Of a stretch of 64,000 nt of DNA, positions 22,789 to 35,464 are shown piece by piece; within the stretch, counting starts at the first letter, position 1, and the number at the start of each line of letters is the position of its first letter. Made by a program: the position numbers and the translations under genes. This stretch comes from Trichosphaerium sp. ATCC 40318 (lineage: Eukaryota > Discosea > Flabellinia > Trichosidae): the NCBI GenBank assembly GCA_038496445.1, contig JALMLS010000322.1:1-64000 (forward strand). The letters are read 5' to 3'. The notes beneath the pieces are model-generated. The model saw only the letters and a list, made by a program, of their open reading frames with translations. It was not told where the DNA came from and did not search any database.

Positions 22789-24726
22789 TTATCTTCCAAA
22801 ACTGTCTCTTCCGCCACCTCTATTTGTTCGGCGGCCTCTTCCACGTCCGCGTAAGCCTGATCCTCGTTTACTACGACTTTTGTCCCGTCTTTCTTTTTCT
22901 TTTTCTTGCTTGGTTCTTTTCCGTGGTTTATCTTCACCTCTTGCTCTCTTCTTCATGCCCTCTCGTTTTCTCTTCTTTCTCAACTTCGTTGTACCAACAT
23001 ATCTCTTCTTTTCAAATGCGTGAATACCTTCATTTAATCTACCGTATGGGTTGTAGTCGGTTGGATTCACACTATAGTATTCGTTGAGGAACTCTAATGT
23101 CTCCTGTGAGAATTTCTCATAGCCGTCTCTTTTTGCTGACTCTTTCAATTCTTCTACATGTTCTTGGTATGATTTTCTTTGTTGTGGTGGTTTTTCCAAC
23201 TCCTGTACTTTCTTTGTAGAAGCACCACTCATGATTAGTTCGTATTGAGCTTGTCTACGTCTAATTTCTAGTCTGAACTGTTTCACAATACTTTTTAGTA
23301 ATTCCTTGTTATACTCTTCAGACCTACGATAAAATAAGGCTTGTACCACGTACTATATATGCTTCGTACGTTGCTTTGAGTTCTGTGGCAAATAAATCCG
23401 ACATTTCGCGATACAATTTAAGCAATTCAGACCAACATTCTGCCATTTCTTTCTTTTGACACTTTGGGTTACGAAAAAATTCTGAAGGGGATAGTTAATA
23501 TAGTGTCAAAGTATGCAATAGAGGTCTAAAGGTGAAACCTCGAATTTTGGGTACGTACTTAATGTGCCATCTATGAGCGGGTCAAATAATCTGTCGATAA
23601 CGCCGTTCACCTCAATCTAAAGCGAAATGTCAGATTGCAAAATTTTTTTGACACCTGTCATTGTTTCTAAAACCGTACCGCATCTGCAGACACAAATCGG
23701 AAAAACCATGGTTTCATAAGTACTACTACTGTTCCTACTGGAAGCTATATATTATAAGTAATAGGTTTCAATAAAAAAGGGCGCTAGTAAACCACTTACA
23801 GTAAAAATTGGACCATCAGCAATTTTTTCGATTTCCTCTAGCCAAATGCCTTCAATATGGTAAATTACAGTTCTGTGGCTCCTGTTTTAATGTGTTATTG
23901 AATAGGCTTCATAGTAAATTCAAGATAATATCGTTTTGTTACTTACTTGTGGACGTTAAACAAAGACATTTGCAACATGTCAATCCATTTTTGAGTTATT
24001 TCTGTGTCCCATTTTCGTTGTGCCAAATATTCAAAAGATGTCCTCAACACGTAACGCATGAGTGTCATGTATTTATCAGTTCTAGAAAACGAGTCAGATT
24101 TTTTTGAAATAAAAAAATAAGAATAATGTGCAACGTACCGGTGGACGTCCACTCTACAATATTGTCTACCAACTATCACACTATTAGCCAAGAAAAAAAA
24201 CCAACAGACTTTCAAAAGTGTCAACGAAAAAAATTCGTACCAGTATCCCAGAACGCTCTCTGAAACATAAAGCTCTTATTGTGGCCCTCCCAACAATGTA
24301 CGAGACTTGATATATGTCTTGCTAGCTCCTCTTGTACATGCCATTTGTCAGAATGCCAAAAACCTTAAAAATCGTTAGGATTTTACATTTCCGACAACAA
24401 CTTTCGGAAAAACTGGTTAAAAAATTCTTCAAAAATTAGCATCGTACAATAATGTAATCCAGAGTGTAATTTCATTAATTCCAGATGTTTTAACTCCTCA
24501 ACATGCGTTAAATATTCTTTTACAACCTCGAAACCTCTGTCGCGTATGGCCTTGTCTGTGCGGGTTGTTATACGCGTATACATTAAATATTAGACGTGCC
24601 TAGAGGATGTGCTAGGTATTTGGCGAGTAATACCTCAAATCTTAGCTCATTGCCTTGCAAATAGCCTCTGAGTTCAGTAGCACTCAGAAACTCGTCCACT
24701 TTTTGCTGTGCTTGCAAGGAGGTCAT
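22789..24726 (-). CDS. RRP1: RRP1/Nop52 ribosomal RNA processing protein
   Basis: The N-terminus reads LLAKYLAHPL joined to DKAIRDRGFEVVKEYL, the RRP1 opening helix. It is followed by LMKLHSGLHYCFWHSDKWHV, QEELARHISSLVHCWEGHN, TDKYMTLMRYVLRTSFEYLA, WIDMLQMSL, YHIEGIWLEEIEKIA and EVNGVIDRLFDPLIDGTL, all in RRP1 order. The C-terminus is a long Lys/Arg tail that ends in Arg-Gly repeats (RGSGLRGRGRGRR), typical of nucleolar proteins. The role is in 27S pre-rRNA processing and 60S assembly. The first intron starts GCACGT (GC-AG) if the frame is to continue. The start at 24726 is the first ATG of that exon. Confidence 0.88.
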
Positions 24727-24958
24727 TTTTGAACGAAAACTGAGCAAAAACCAAAATGTCGCGTTGACTGTAAACAGACTTTGGTGTTTTTGTATTAAAG
24801 GATTACTCTCTGAACACCAAACAAAGGTACGGAACCATATCCGCTCGTTATTGTAGGTTACGCTGTGCCACAGTATCAAATATTGATTCGTGACACTCTA
24901 ACGCTCTGTTTTTCTTGAAAACTAACCGGTATTGTTGTCAGGTCAGCGGGTCAATAGC

Positions 24959-27900
24959 ATGGGTAACTCTATTCTCCGTGATTACACTGTAGAATCTAAA
25001 AACGTAGCCAGTGGTGGTCCAGGGTTAATTTGGTAAGTGCAGTACGTAAGAGCCTATTTGACAGGGTTGTAGGAAAATTTATGATGGCAAAAGTAAAAAA
25101 ACCAAGAAACAAGTGTCACTTTGGGTACTTTCGCTTACGTTTTCGCGAATTTAACTAAAGGCGGTTTTTTTAGGTTCTTGAAAAAAAGGAAGGTCTCGAA
25201 AAGAAACATGGGAGAAGCGCCACAAACAAAATCAGTGACATGTTAAAGAAGGGGGTGCGTGAATCCTTGTAAAAATTACAGGCGCCTTTTGGATGAGCAA
25301 CAGAAAAAGGAAAAATCCATTTAATTATTGTTTTGTGAAAATAATTTGTTTGTTTTATTGTTTTCCTTTAAGGTCGTGTGTAACGTTTTGACAGGTTATG
25401 CAAATGGCTAAACTACGTCATCCCCGCATCATTCAAGTTGCTAGAGCTCCTTCAGATGATAGAAATGCTCTCGTTGTAGAAACTGAACCAATCTTTGCAT
25501 CGTTGGCCAACATCCTGAGGAATTACAACAATATTGATTCTGTCCCAACAGCACTTCAAAATTTCGAGTTCGAGGAGTTAGAAATCAAACTGGGGATACT
25601 ACAATTATGCGAAGGATTAAGATTCCTACACGAAGAATGTAAAATGATACACTTGAATCTTACACCTGAGAACATTTACCTTACAAAAGAAGTAAGATAC
25701 TCACGTTCTTCTCAACGTTTTTTTTTGTTGTTGTGGTGGAGCATTACTTATTGCTTTATTTAGATGCAATGGAAGATTGGAGGCTTTGACTTTGCCAACA
25801 TAGTAGGATACGAAGACAGGCAAGATTTTAAATTCAAAGAACACAATGCTATGAAAGTTCACGAAGCGCTTTTAAAGCCTTGTTTGGATTTTCTAGGTAC
25901 AACAATTCTAACAATCACATGACCAATCACTGACTTTTTTTTGAAATAGCGCCAGAAACTGTATTTTTACAAACCTTCAATTTCGCCGCGGATAGGTATG
26001 TATTATTGTAGGTTAACTATTCGTAAAGGACCGTTATAGGTTTGCACTTGGTTGTCTTTGTTGGGAAATCTTTTCAAAGGCGCGATTGATGACATGCACC
26101 AACAATGTCCTCACATATAAACAAAAAGTCGAAACCATGTTCCCTATTGACTGTGCCCATATTCCTGCTCCATTTAGAGGTATGTAAAGAATCAGTAATT
26201 ACAAACATAAACACTGTACTTAACCATTAAACTTTAGATACACTGGAAGCACTACTTACAGCAAATCCAGCTGATCGCTTAGAACTACACAGTCTAATTA
26301 AAAGCGAGTATTTTAACGATGTGGCGATTCGGACATTGAGTTACCTTGATCACATGCTAGAAAAGGAAGATTCTGACAAGGCCTCATTTTGTAAGGGTCT
26401 ATATACAACGATATCACAATTCAGTCCCAAGCTCCTTAAAACGAAGGTTTGTACAGTTTGTTTGCTTATCAATTTAACTTACCTTTGTATTTTAGATACT
26501 TCCTCCGCTTCTCCAACAACTGTCTGTAACTATTATACTACCATTTCTTCTTCCGAATATTTTCGCAATTGCTGTTAAACTTGATAAATATTGTATGCAA
26601 GAGACAATCTTTCCAGCGTTGATACCTGTACTTAAAGTAACAGATCCTTATCAAGTAACTTTACTCTTGGTACGATTCCATAACTACCACCCACATTTAT
26701 TAACTCTTCAATTAGCTCAAAAACATTGCCTTGCTGATATCAACATGTACAAAAGAACAGATAGAGAACCGTATCCTTCAACATTTAGCTTTCTTTCTTC
26801 TGTTTTTTTTTGCTTTGTGTTAGGTTTCCTTAATTCTTGAAGACATACTCCACATGGTTTATGCCTCGTTTGATCACGAAAACGATCAAGTCAAACTTGC
26901 TGTGCTCAAGGTATATGTTAATTTAAGCTTTCCGTCCTAACTCAAGTTTAGGTGCTACCAACGATTGCTCCACTGCTGGATTATGAGAAACTACGTTCTC
27001 CTATTATTCCAAGTATTTCTTCCATTTGTTTACAAACACAAAACTCAGCTGTCCGTGCATCTGCATTGTTTTGTTTCAACAATTTGGCACCACATTTCAA
27101 TAGACCAATGATTGAAGACCATATCTATCCAGCGGTTCGTTCACAAACCCAGTTGTATCTTTTTTCTGAACACTTTTACTAGCTCGTAGAAACTCTTCGC
27201 CAAGATAGAGCACCCTCAGTTGTTGTACGTAACCTCACACCTTACTAGCTCGCTTTACTAAAACATACAACAGATTGCTGTTGTAGGCGTATGTGATGCC
27301 ATAACAAAGCAAATTGGAGAAGGTGGTGACTTTTGTGCCCGTAAAATCCTTCCTCTCATCATACAGTTCGCTGTTTACCCTCAACTAACCAAGCAGCAAG
27401 TGCGTCTTATAATTGTATCAAATCCTGAGTGTCACTAATTAGTTTGTTCTTTAGTTTAATACATTTATGGCCATTGTTCGTGGGATGCTAGATAGGATAG
27501 AAACTGAAAGAAATACTGCGTTTGCACGTAACGCTAAGATAGAACAAACAAAGCAAGCCACTAATCTACGTACGGTTCTTACTCACTATAAACAAACAAT
27601 AATATCTGTTTAGCGGAGCATGCTGAATTCACAAAGTTCTCAACACTTGTATCTGATGGATACAATGAAAATGCGAACAAGCTAGCCAAACCATCCCAAG
27701 TTGCCCAAAAACCAACTCCAACTCCAAGTTTACCAGCACCAACTCCAGAAAAGGTATTCTTGCTAGCTACGAGAACTACATAGTACTAACCCATTATTAG
27801 AATGCGTCTTACAACGAACTACTAGAGCGTGAGAAGGAAATGCGACAACGTGCACAGACGCAACGTAATGAGTCTACTATTGTTAACTTCTCAACACCTA

Positions 27901-28800
27901 CAGTAACAAAGAAACCAGAAAATAAGCCTGCAGTACGAACCAAAGATTTATCTACCTCATTTGATTTCAGAATATTTACAAAGACATCTAGGAGCCATCA
28001 TTATTTGATGCAATGAGCATGCCTTCGTCATCCTCACCAACTCCTTCCCGTCCACATAGCCAATCCTCAGGCGCTACAGTCTCGAAAGCAAACAGTCACA
28101 TGCATAAGCTCCCTCCTCCTGCTAGTAAATCCAAGTATGTTTGTTCTCTTTATCTTAATCTCATTTTCTGCAAAGCAGCTTTGGTAGCTTTGCTCCACCT
28201 CCAAGCAGTACTGTGGCCCCAAAAAAAGATCTAAATCTTTTCAATGGTATCAACAATACTCCAATCACGTACTTGCTATACTTTCAGTGACATGTTGTAA
28301 CTAGTTTTAGGCCAAGTCAAGGCAAACCTCCTATTAATCAGAATTCGTTGTTTGATATTAAAATGTCTGGCTCTGGCTCCGGTTCAGAATCTTTGTTTGG
28401 CTCATCAAACGCCCCTTTGATGCCTTCCAATCAACCAAACAGATCTGCATCCCAGACACCGTTATTCCCAAGCAAAACATCTTCCGTACAACCAACCTTT
28501 GGTGACTTTGCTGATTTTTCAACGGCTCCACCAACTACGCAACCAAAACGTGGTGGTTATGCTACCCTCGGATCAAGTTCATCCAGTGCCCCTCTACAAC
28601 CTCTACAACCAACCCAATCCGTAGATAACTTTGGCAATAGCCAACCTGCATGGGATCCAAATTTTGGTAGCTTGCAACCTCAACAATCACAACCACCTCT
28701 GCAACCTCAACGGTCATTGTTTGATCTACCAACACAACCAACACAACAACGCCGCCCTAGTAATGGAACAAGCAGTGGACAGAGCTTGTTAGATTTTTAA
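24959..28800 (+). CDS. SCYL2: SCYL2-like pseudokinase (clathrin-associated)
   Basis: The gene has about fifteen exons and opens MGNSILRDYTVES. The kinase-like domain lacks the catalytic residues: the HRD position reads MIHLNLTPENI and the DFG position reads IGGFDFA. HEAT-like helices follow (KLLKTKILPPLLQQL, FPALIPVLKV, VLPTIAPLLDYEKL, DHIYPAV), then a charged linker (ELLEREKEMRQRAQ). The C-terminal 250 residues are Ser/Pro/Gln-rich with LFGSS, WDPNF and a final LLDF, resembling clathrin and adaptor binding motifs. SCY1-like 2 works in clathrin-coated vesicle traffic between trans-Golgi and endosomes. A possible Met1-Gly2 acylation site is present (MGNS). Confidence 0.9.
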
Positions 28801-28927
28801 GATAGACCATAAAATAAATGTATTTTTATCATGCAAAAGGAACCAGGTTTACCTCCAAAGCTTCAAGTATCACAGTCTCTCCACCTCCATTCACTCGCAA
28901 AAAACAGTTAAGAGAACTTCACATTTA

Positions 28928-29287
28928 TTACACCACATGTTTCTGCTCCTGTTGTTCTTCCTCACATGTACAAGCTTGGATTGTGTATTCCTCTTCACAA
29001 ACAACATAGTATTGGGGTGTAACGCCTTTTGAACGCACGATCATTACTCTCCTACACGGAGGCATCAAATCTTGCTTCATGTACTCCGTTATTTCGGCTG
29101 GGGCAAACCATTTAGCATCTGTTTTGTTAATAGTGTGTAATTTGTTCTCAGCATCTTCGTCGTACACCAAAGCACTTATTACCCTGTCTGATATTAGTTT
29201 CAAGCCTTCTTCAAGAATTTCTGTTGGAATCTTGTTGAACGCTCTATCGTATGCTTCTTCTAGCTGTTGTTCTTCGTTGTCTCCCAT
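28928..29287 (-). CDS. small acidic intronless protein, unidentified
   Basis: An uninterrupted reading frame of 119 codons from ATG 29287 begins MGDNEEQQLEEAYDRAFNKI and ends CTCEEEQQEQKHVV. It is acidic, with a central segment PPCRRVMIVRSKGVTPQYY. The general plan, two helices then a beta hairpin, recalls Tctex-type dynein light chains, but the match is weak and I would not name it. The start at 29287 is preferred because upstream in-frame residues are hydrophobic and non-helical. It is tail-to-tail with SCYL2 (128 bp apart) and head-to-head with the next gene. Confidence 0.6.
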   Translation of the reverse strand: MGDNEEQQLEEAYDRAFNKIPTEILEEGLKLISDRVISALVYDEDAENKLHTINKTDAKWFAPAEITEYMKQDLMPPCRRVMIVRSKGVTPQYYVVCEEEYTIQACTCEEEQQEQKHVV

Positions 29288-29325
29288 TTGCAGTTTAACT
29301 GAAAATGCCAAAGAGGCATACTTAA

Positions 29326-29603
29326 ATGAATACCGGTATTGTTGGCTAAATACGACCAAAAAGGAAGTTAACTAATCATTGGCGTGTAAGGTTCTTCTAG
29401 TACTACAATTTTGGGAAGTGATTTATAACAGGTGGCAACATTTAGCTGGATTTTTATTAGATCGCAACATTCAGGGTATTCTTCTGGTTTTGATATCTCT
29501 GAGTGTACGCTTTTGCACCTTAGATCATCGCAGAGCAAATTATCCAACGCATGATGTCGAACAAACAGCTACTGTAAACTCTCAACGTCACGGAAAAAAT
29601 TAG
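29326..29603 (+). CDS. possible small single-pass membrane protein
   Basis: Joining ATG AAT ACC G (29326-29335) to the exon starting TACTACAATTTTGG gives about 70 aa: MNTVLQFWEVIYNRWQ, a hydrophobic helix GILLVLISLSVRFC, then a polar tail. The downstream reading frame has no ATG of its own and is closed by TAA upstream, so a first exon is required. The proposed splice is the simplest one that fits. Function unknown. Confidence 0.4.
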
Positions 29604-29630
29604 CTATCTCAGTACAAAAACTATGGTTAT

Positions 29631-31532
29631 TTAATGATTTAACAACATGACATGCACAAGAGCAACAATTAAGGCTACAAATACCCATTCGTATGATATT
29701 GCATTACTGCTTTGATTGACTTGAAGACCACAAGCCGCAGACATTGGATAAACTAGCGGTTTTGTCCTTTCTTCTTCTGGAGCAACAATTTCGATTATGC
29801 CATTAATGATTTGTGTTGTCACCACTACATACGTTCTTAATTATGCGTAATCATTGTATATGCAATACGTACTAGGTTTTAGTATGTTTCTACCATTACT
29901 ATTGAATGCTATAGGCCCGTAAAAAGTGGTGATGTTAAGAGCTTTCATTGATGTGCTCAAACTTGCTTGAGAAAAATCGGTCGCTGCTGAGATACCTGGT
30001 ACATACTTAAATCAAAGCTACACATATTTAAAACCACTATTAAGTATACCTTCTGATAAGGCAATTCCAGCTGCAGCTGCAGAAGCCGATATAAATGAAG
30101 GGTCATCGTTGAATTCCTCTTTGTATTCTTTAACAAATTCAGCTGAATTTGCAAAGAAAATGCCAGCATCTAGGAAAGTAACTAAGTATGTCCATACGAT
30201 ATTATTTGTTTCAATATCTCACAGTCAACTTCTGGATGCCACTGAGCTGTTCCTATTGCAATGTGAGCGCTTTATATAACTGCTGAGAAACAATACCACA
30301 AATGCAATTTGCCAGAACACCCAAGTCCGAAACAAATTCATGATTACTCGCTGCAGAAGTCATCCATACTGCCTTTGGCCTAAAAATAGGAGCTTCATTA
30401 ATAGCTAAATATAGGACTAAGCTTACGAGTATTCTAAAGCTGCCAAGGCCTTTGCAGCGTCCTCACCATCAGCAAATAACCCGACACTGAAAAGAATATC
30501 TGGATTCAATCTACACATGTATTAAGCTCTCAGTCACACTAATGATAGGTACTCTTTTGCTTTTTTAATGAGTTCAGGAATCTGAGCCTCTGCTTCAGGA
30601 GGAGTATAGCTATCGACAGTTCCCAATATCTGCATATTATTAGCTGTCAACCAGTTTTGAGTTCCTTGATCTATAAATAATACAATTAAAGAACAATAAG
30701 CTTACCAGTAGCAACACTCTGAGTGAAACCAACAGTAGAATGATATATGGACGCATGACGTGCACCTATTAGAAAACAACCATATCAGAAAAACATTTTA
30801 TTCAAACTCAAAAAGTTAAAAAAACAACATTTCCTCACCATTGGCTTGTGCTACTTTAACAAAAGATTCCGAGTAATGCTGTGTTGTAGTTACAACACCA
30901 AATATATCAGCGAACCTGTTATTGTACAAACTTTCCGTTGCTAACACATGTCAGTAACGAAAGTTCTGAACAAAAGGAAAAAAGTGACTTTACCCGCATT
31001 TGAAATGACAAGCACGTGATTCAGCGTTGAGGTTTCAGCAGCTACAGCCTTACAAACTATAAGTAACGTTCGTTAAAGATTATCTTCCCACCTCGTTGAT
31101 AGAGGTCGCATAAGGCCCCAATAGAAAATCTGTAGCGTTGGACATGATGAACGCTTTGTACTGTTCTGCAGCAAAAGTTGCGTTACTGGCATCATCAATA
31201 CCAATTAAGTTGATTTCATAGTTTCCATTCGCCGTTTTAATACCACCCCCTTCGTTTGCCTAACTTTTGGTAACGTTTTGTTTTGTTTGGAAATGTCAAG
31301 ATGTACCTGTTTCGCCCAAAGTTCATATCCTTGCTTCATTTGATTGCCTATACGTGTGAGGTCTAGTTTAATACAATAGTGAACCTTCTAAAGCTAATCC
31401 GCCAGTACCCGCGTACGTAAACGCTATACGCACGCATTTAGCACCTGTAGAACATGTTGTAATATCCACAGCTGAAATCACGCTTAGTAAACAGAGCAAC
31501 AGTGTCAAATGTAACAAAGTAGCTTGTAGCAT
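29631..31532 (-). CDS. secreted/surface periplasmic-binding-protein-like (type 1) receptor
   Basis: ATG 31532 starts a signal peptide (MLQATLLHLTLLLCLLSVIS). The mature part begins CSTGAKCVRIAFTYAGTGGL, then WAKQANEGGGIKTANGNYEI, NLIGIDDASNATFAAEQYK and TDFLLGPYATSINE. This is the pattern of type 1 substrate-binding proteins (LivJ/Peripla_BP_6 fold: IGxxGPxTG, ANxxGGI, LxxxDDxSN, LLGPYxS). About twelve short exons follow. The C-terminus ends in a hydrophobic stretch (WVFVALIVALVHVMLL) with only two residues after it, suggesting a GPI-anchor signal. Such domains act as ligand-binding ectodomains. The ligand is unknown and no kinase or channel domain is attached. Confidence 0.75.
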
Positions 31533-31865
31533 TTCCTAATGCGTTTTAGAACAATAAAAGAATGAAAAAAGGCGACCACATGACATTTGGAATAAAGACT
31601 ACCTTTCAAAAGGTAATTCGTCATTGTGAACAAAATGTACAAATGATTCCCTATAAATACCACAAACAAGCTAAAAAAAGCATATAAACTACAGCATGAT
31701 GATTTATACTGAAATGTATCCAGTTTTCTATTAGTTACACTCGTTTTTATAGGGTTTTTTCAAAGCACAAAAGTTTTTTTTGTGTTTTGTTGTTTTTTGG
31801 CTGTTGGTTTTTTTTCTAGCCTATTGTACAAAGGGGGTTTTTTTATCTATATATTGGTAAATTAA

Positions 31866-33863
31866 TCATAGTCTGTACTTCTCAACTGAAGGTTCAAGGT
31901 CAAACGCCAAAGAACGCGATAACGAGTTAACACGCGCAGATTTCGGCGCAATTGACATGCTGTTTGCCACTCTGCAATCAGCGAGTTTAAAACTGAGAGA
32001 CGAAGTAGACCTGCTAAGAGGCTTTCGATTTGGCATATTTTCCGAGTCATCAACATCGAAATTAAAATCGTTTTTATTAAGGCCCTTAGGGAAGTAGCCT
32101 GAGAAAGACTTTGCTCTACGAAGAAAAGTAAGCGTCACAGTCACAAGTACAAAGGTACAAGACCTTAAAACAACAGCAAACGGAAAAAAAAAAGTTTTGC
32201 GGAATTTCAGCTTTTTTCTGTAATTAGAGGGCTTTAGAAGGAATGTAGTGAAACACATTCCATCTAAGGATAGGGCGCGCGCAATTTTGCATTGAAAATG
32301 AAATTCTTGGTTGCGTTTTTAGCGTTTTTTTTTCTATTCTTGAATTCCCTTCAAATTGATTTTTCCTTTTTGTCCGACGAAACTACGTAGTAACCGGACT
32401 ATATAAAAGTGTTTCGTACCTATCTTTAACTTGCCATTTACGTTTTGATTTTTGAGTGTAATGACTTTTACATTGTTCACTAAATCGTTTATCTTTCATC
32501 TCAATATATTCTCCGTCGCATTGAGCCTTAATTTTAGTGAGTAAAACCCGAGTTTTACGCAAGTAATTATAAAAGAATAAAATTGCAATTTCAAACTCGT
32601 AGCGTACTCTATAATGCGCAAAAAACTGTCGGAAACCACCCTCGAGTAGATACAGGTCATTATAATGCAAGTTAGGGTAATCATCAAAGTGCGCAGCTCT
32701 GTCCAGTTTTCGCAAATAACGCCAGCTAGGATAGGTATAAGTGTATTGAAGCGATTAAAGTAGGGCAATAAAGCCGTAATTCGTAATAATCGGCAAAAAA
32801 GTGAACATTCAATTTCGTATTTTAGTAAAACCAAAAATGTATTTTTGTTTTTTCGCATTTAAATCGACCCGATAGTTGGAAATTTTAGCGTACCCTTCTG
32901 GCCCACGCTTAGAGGAGAATTCACAGTGGAAAATTATTGCAATACGTTTATCAGTCTTAGGATTCTCTATGAACATATCGTAAAGGTCCTCAGGATTACA
33001 AATATTCAAGGCATTCTTGATATGACCACCCTGATACTCGTATGGGTACCGACTATCAACAATATAAAATTCATCAAAATCAGAAGCGTATACACCGTTC
33101 ATAAGGTCAACGAGCTAAAGAAAAGGACAATTAGACACGATAAACGTTATTGGGTTCAAGAAATCTAAAACGAGAAAGTGCAACAAAAAAAAAAAGAAAG
33201 GGCAAAAAAAAAGTCTGCATGCGGATTTACGACAACGCGAATGTGAATAAAATGTTGAAGAAAACAACTGTTTCAACCGTGCAACCGTGTTTAGAAATTA
33301 ATTAACGTGAAGTTACCAAATTAAAAAAAGAGAAATGGGTTTCTTTTACGTACAGTATCGCCCCCGATACAATTGAGATCCGGGTGAGATCCTATGATAC
33401 AGGGCAGGCTACAGCCTTTCTTCTTGTGGCGTTCAGCTCGCCACTGGCTTAGGAGAGGACCAACTTCTTTAGAAGGCGGTGAATTACACTGTATATTAGG
33501 TATTGGTATCACAGCCTTCATTCTGGGGCTTCTGCGCGGTAATGTCTCTGGAAATGGCAACGCAGAGAGAGAACGGGACAACCGGCTCCTTGGCGTTTTG
33601 TATGGGCTCTTGTGGCGCAGTCCAGTGCTATTTATGAGGCCTTGAAGCCGTAGAGGAGGGATCCCTCGCATTGTTGCTCTTTCAGGAACAGTAGGTAGTT
33701 TACCGTTGGTTACCTGGCAAGAAGAAGCGAACCCGTGCACTAGGTTTGATACAGGAGAAGCAGAGCCGTTTGTAGTTATATTTTTCTTTAACCATTGCAC
33801 ATTTGTGGTAGCGTCTACCTCGCTCATGTCACAGTCCATGTCTACAGAAGCTGACAAATCCAT
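31866..33863 (-). CDS. CDC25: CDC25-type dual-specificity phosphatase
   Basis: A long regulatory first exon (start ATG 33863) is Ser/Pro-rich with SP and TP sites (RHKSPYKTPRSRLSRSLSAL). It is joined at GGDT to the rhodanese-fold catalytic domain: LVDLMNGVYASDFDEFYIVD, SRYPYEYQGGHIKNALNI and the active-site loop IFHCEFSSKRGP (Cys-x5-Arg present as CEFSSKR). Further exons read LRKLDRAAHFDDYPNLHYND and LYLLEGGFRQFFAHY, the CDC25 YPxxxxLxGG-type motif. The tail is Arg/Ser-rich (PLSRSTSSLSFKLADCRVAN). CDC25 removes the inhibitory phosphates of cyclin-dependent kinases at mitotic entry. All catalytic residues are intact. Confidence 0.95.
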
Positions 33864-34128
33864 AAGCTCCAATTTTTGTTTGTTGAGGAGCTAGTGCATA
33901 CTTGTTTGAAAAACTCAGATAATTTAAAAACTTTATTTACTTTTTTTTTTCAATTTCACATATTCCCGCCCGTTTTTTTTTTTCAAAAAAAACTCCTTAC
34001 ACTTTTTACCCTCTTATCTTACTCCGTTATATTACACTATGATGTTGGTTTAATTTTATAATGTCGCCATTCTTTGTGATTATCCTAAAAACTCAAGGTC
34101 GTTAGGGTACTTTTTGTATTTTGGTAAC

Positions 34129-35363
34129 TTACGAAAATCTCACTAACCTCTCTACCATTCCTTTACCCTCCATTATTTGTAGAATAAATTTAACGCCCAG
34201 AGGACAACGTATTTTTTTTGATTCCAAAATCTACAACAATTGGGTAGTTTTGGGTACAACATAGCTAATGCGTTGTAACGTACTGTTAACGGTAATTCTT
34301 TGGCCAACTAAGCCTCGGTTAGTACGCGTACGGGGAAATTTTGTATAATAAATAATAGTACCGTAGCTGAAGACTTCTCCAGTAGCTTTACAATCTGACC
34401 TTGCCCTTTTTCGCACATAGAGCAAAACCGACCAGCGCCGGGTATAGCGAAAAAATAGGAGTGAATATTCTTCCGCACTAATACGCCACAACTCACCAAT
34501 AGGCTGAATAACAGGACGTTAAACAAAAAGAAAAAAAACGCAAAAAAAAAAAAATTTAAATATCCATAACCGGATCACATTTCTCGATCCAACTTATGGC
34601 GGGAACAAACCATTGAGAGCTTTAAATACATCAATGAGCACGTACGCGAGTTGTTCATCAGAAATATCGCCGCAGAGGTTAAAAAGTCTTTCTTTGGATA
34701 TGCTCACGTCGCGATGTCCATCAAGCACAGTGTCTATAAAGCGATCTAATTGCAAAAAAAAGAATGAGTCCACACAAAGTAACTGTTCCGAAAACAACCA
34801 ACTAATCGAAAACGTATTAAACGTTGCCTTTAGCGTCCGTTGCACTAGCGAGTATTTGATCTCTTTTTAGTTTTTTGCTTACCTAATATTTCGGTCCCTT
34901 TTCGTTTTTGCTCGGTGAGGAGTGTCTGCTTTGTCCTGATGAGTGCAATGTAGTCTTCTGCCAACATAACGAGCTGTTCGTTTTTGGACGATAGGTTTTC
35001 GAATAGCCTAACCTTTCCCTCAGCCTCAAGCATGCTCTAACGTAAAAAAGTTAGTCAGTTAACGAAGAAATTTCCATTTTAAAGGTAACGATCTTTTTCA
35101 GTCCAAAATAGCAACGATGAAATCGGAAGCACGCGAGTGGGAACCTGTATTTTTTTTCTTGTTTGGTTGAGACGTAAAAGGGTAAAACAATTTTTTCGCC
35201 GTTACTTACGCGGTAATCGTATCATGCGATACGCCGCGTATAGTACGTGTATTGTTGCGTATGTTTTACGTTACGTTGTTTTTATTTCTCAAAAATACTT
35301 TGCGCGTAATAAGTGCTTTATTGCGTACCAATTCCCTCGATAAGATGGTCTTGTTTGGAACAT
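34129..35363 (-). CDS. STK19: STK19-like winged-helix protein
   Basis: Exons 35036-34883, 34745-34594 (its last few codons may be spliced away), 34503-34362, 34307-34284 and 34230-34129 are in phase. They read EGKVRLFENLSSKNEQLVML, AEDYIALI, EILDRFIDTVLDGHRDVSIS, GVLVRKNIHSYFFAIPGAGR and FILQIMEGKGMVERLV. This order, with the hallmark Ala/Ile-PGAGRF, is that of STK19. Human STK19 is a winged-helix DNA-binding protein of transcription-coupled repair rather than a kinase. N-terminal exons are less sure: MFQTRPSYRGNW from ATG 35363 and SLLFWTEKD near 35110 are candidates. The splice from the 34594 exon to the 34503 exon needs a poor donor (GTTCCC). Confidence 0.75.
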
Positions 35364-35464
35364 AGCGACGTAATGAAGCCTAAATGATTTTCAGGTTAGA
35401 TACTACATAAAAGGGTGTTATGACGCAAAAGTGACGCGTAAAAGGCCATTTTGATTGGGTTTTA

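Noticed and set aside
22763-23087. Plus-strand Pro/Phe-rich ORFs
   Set aside because: They are the reverse complement of the Lys/Arg-rich RRP1 tail.
35117-35343. Short plus-strand ORFs around 35137-35343
   Set aside because: They lie opposite the N-terminal exons and introns of the minus-strand STK19-like gene and show no motif of their own.
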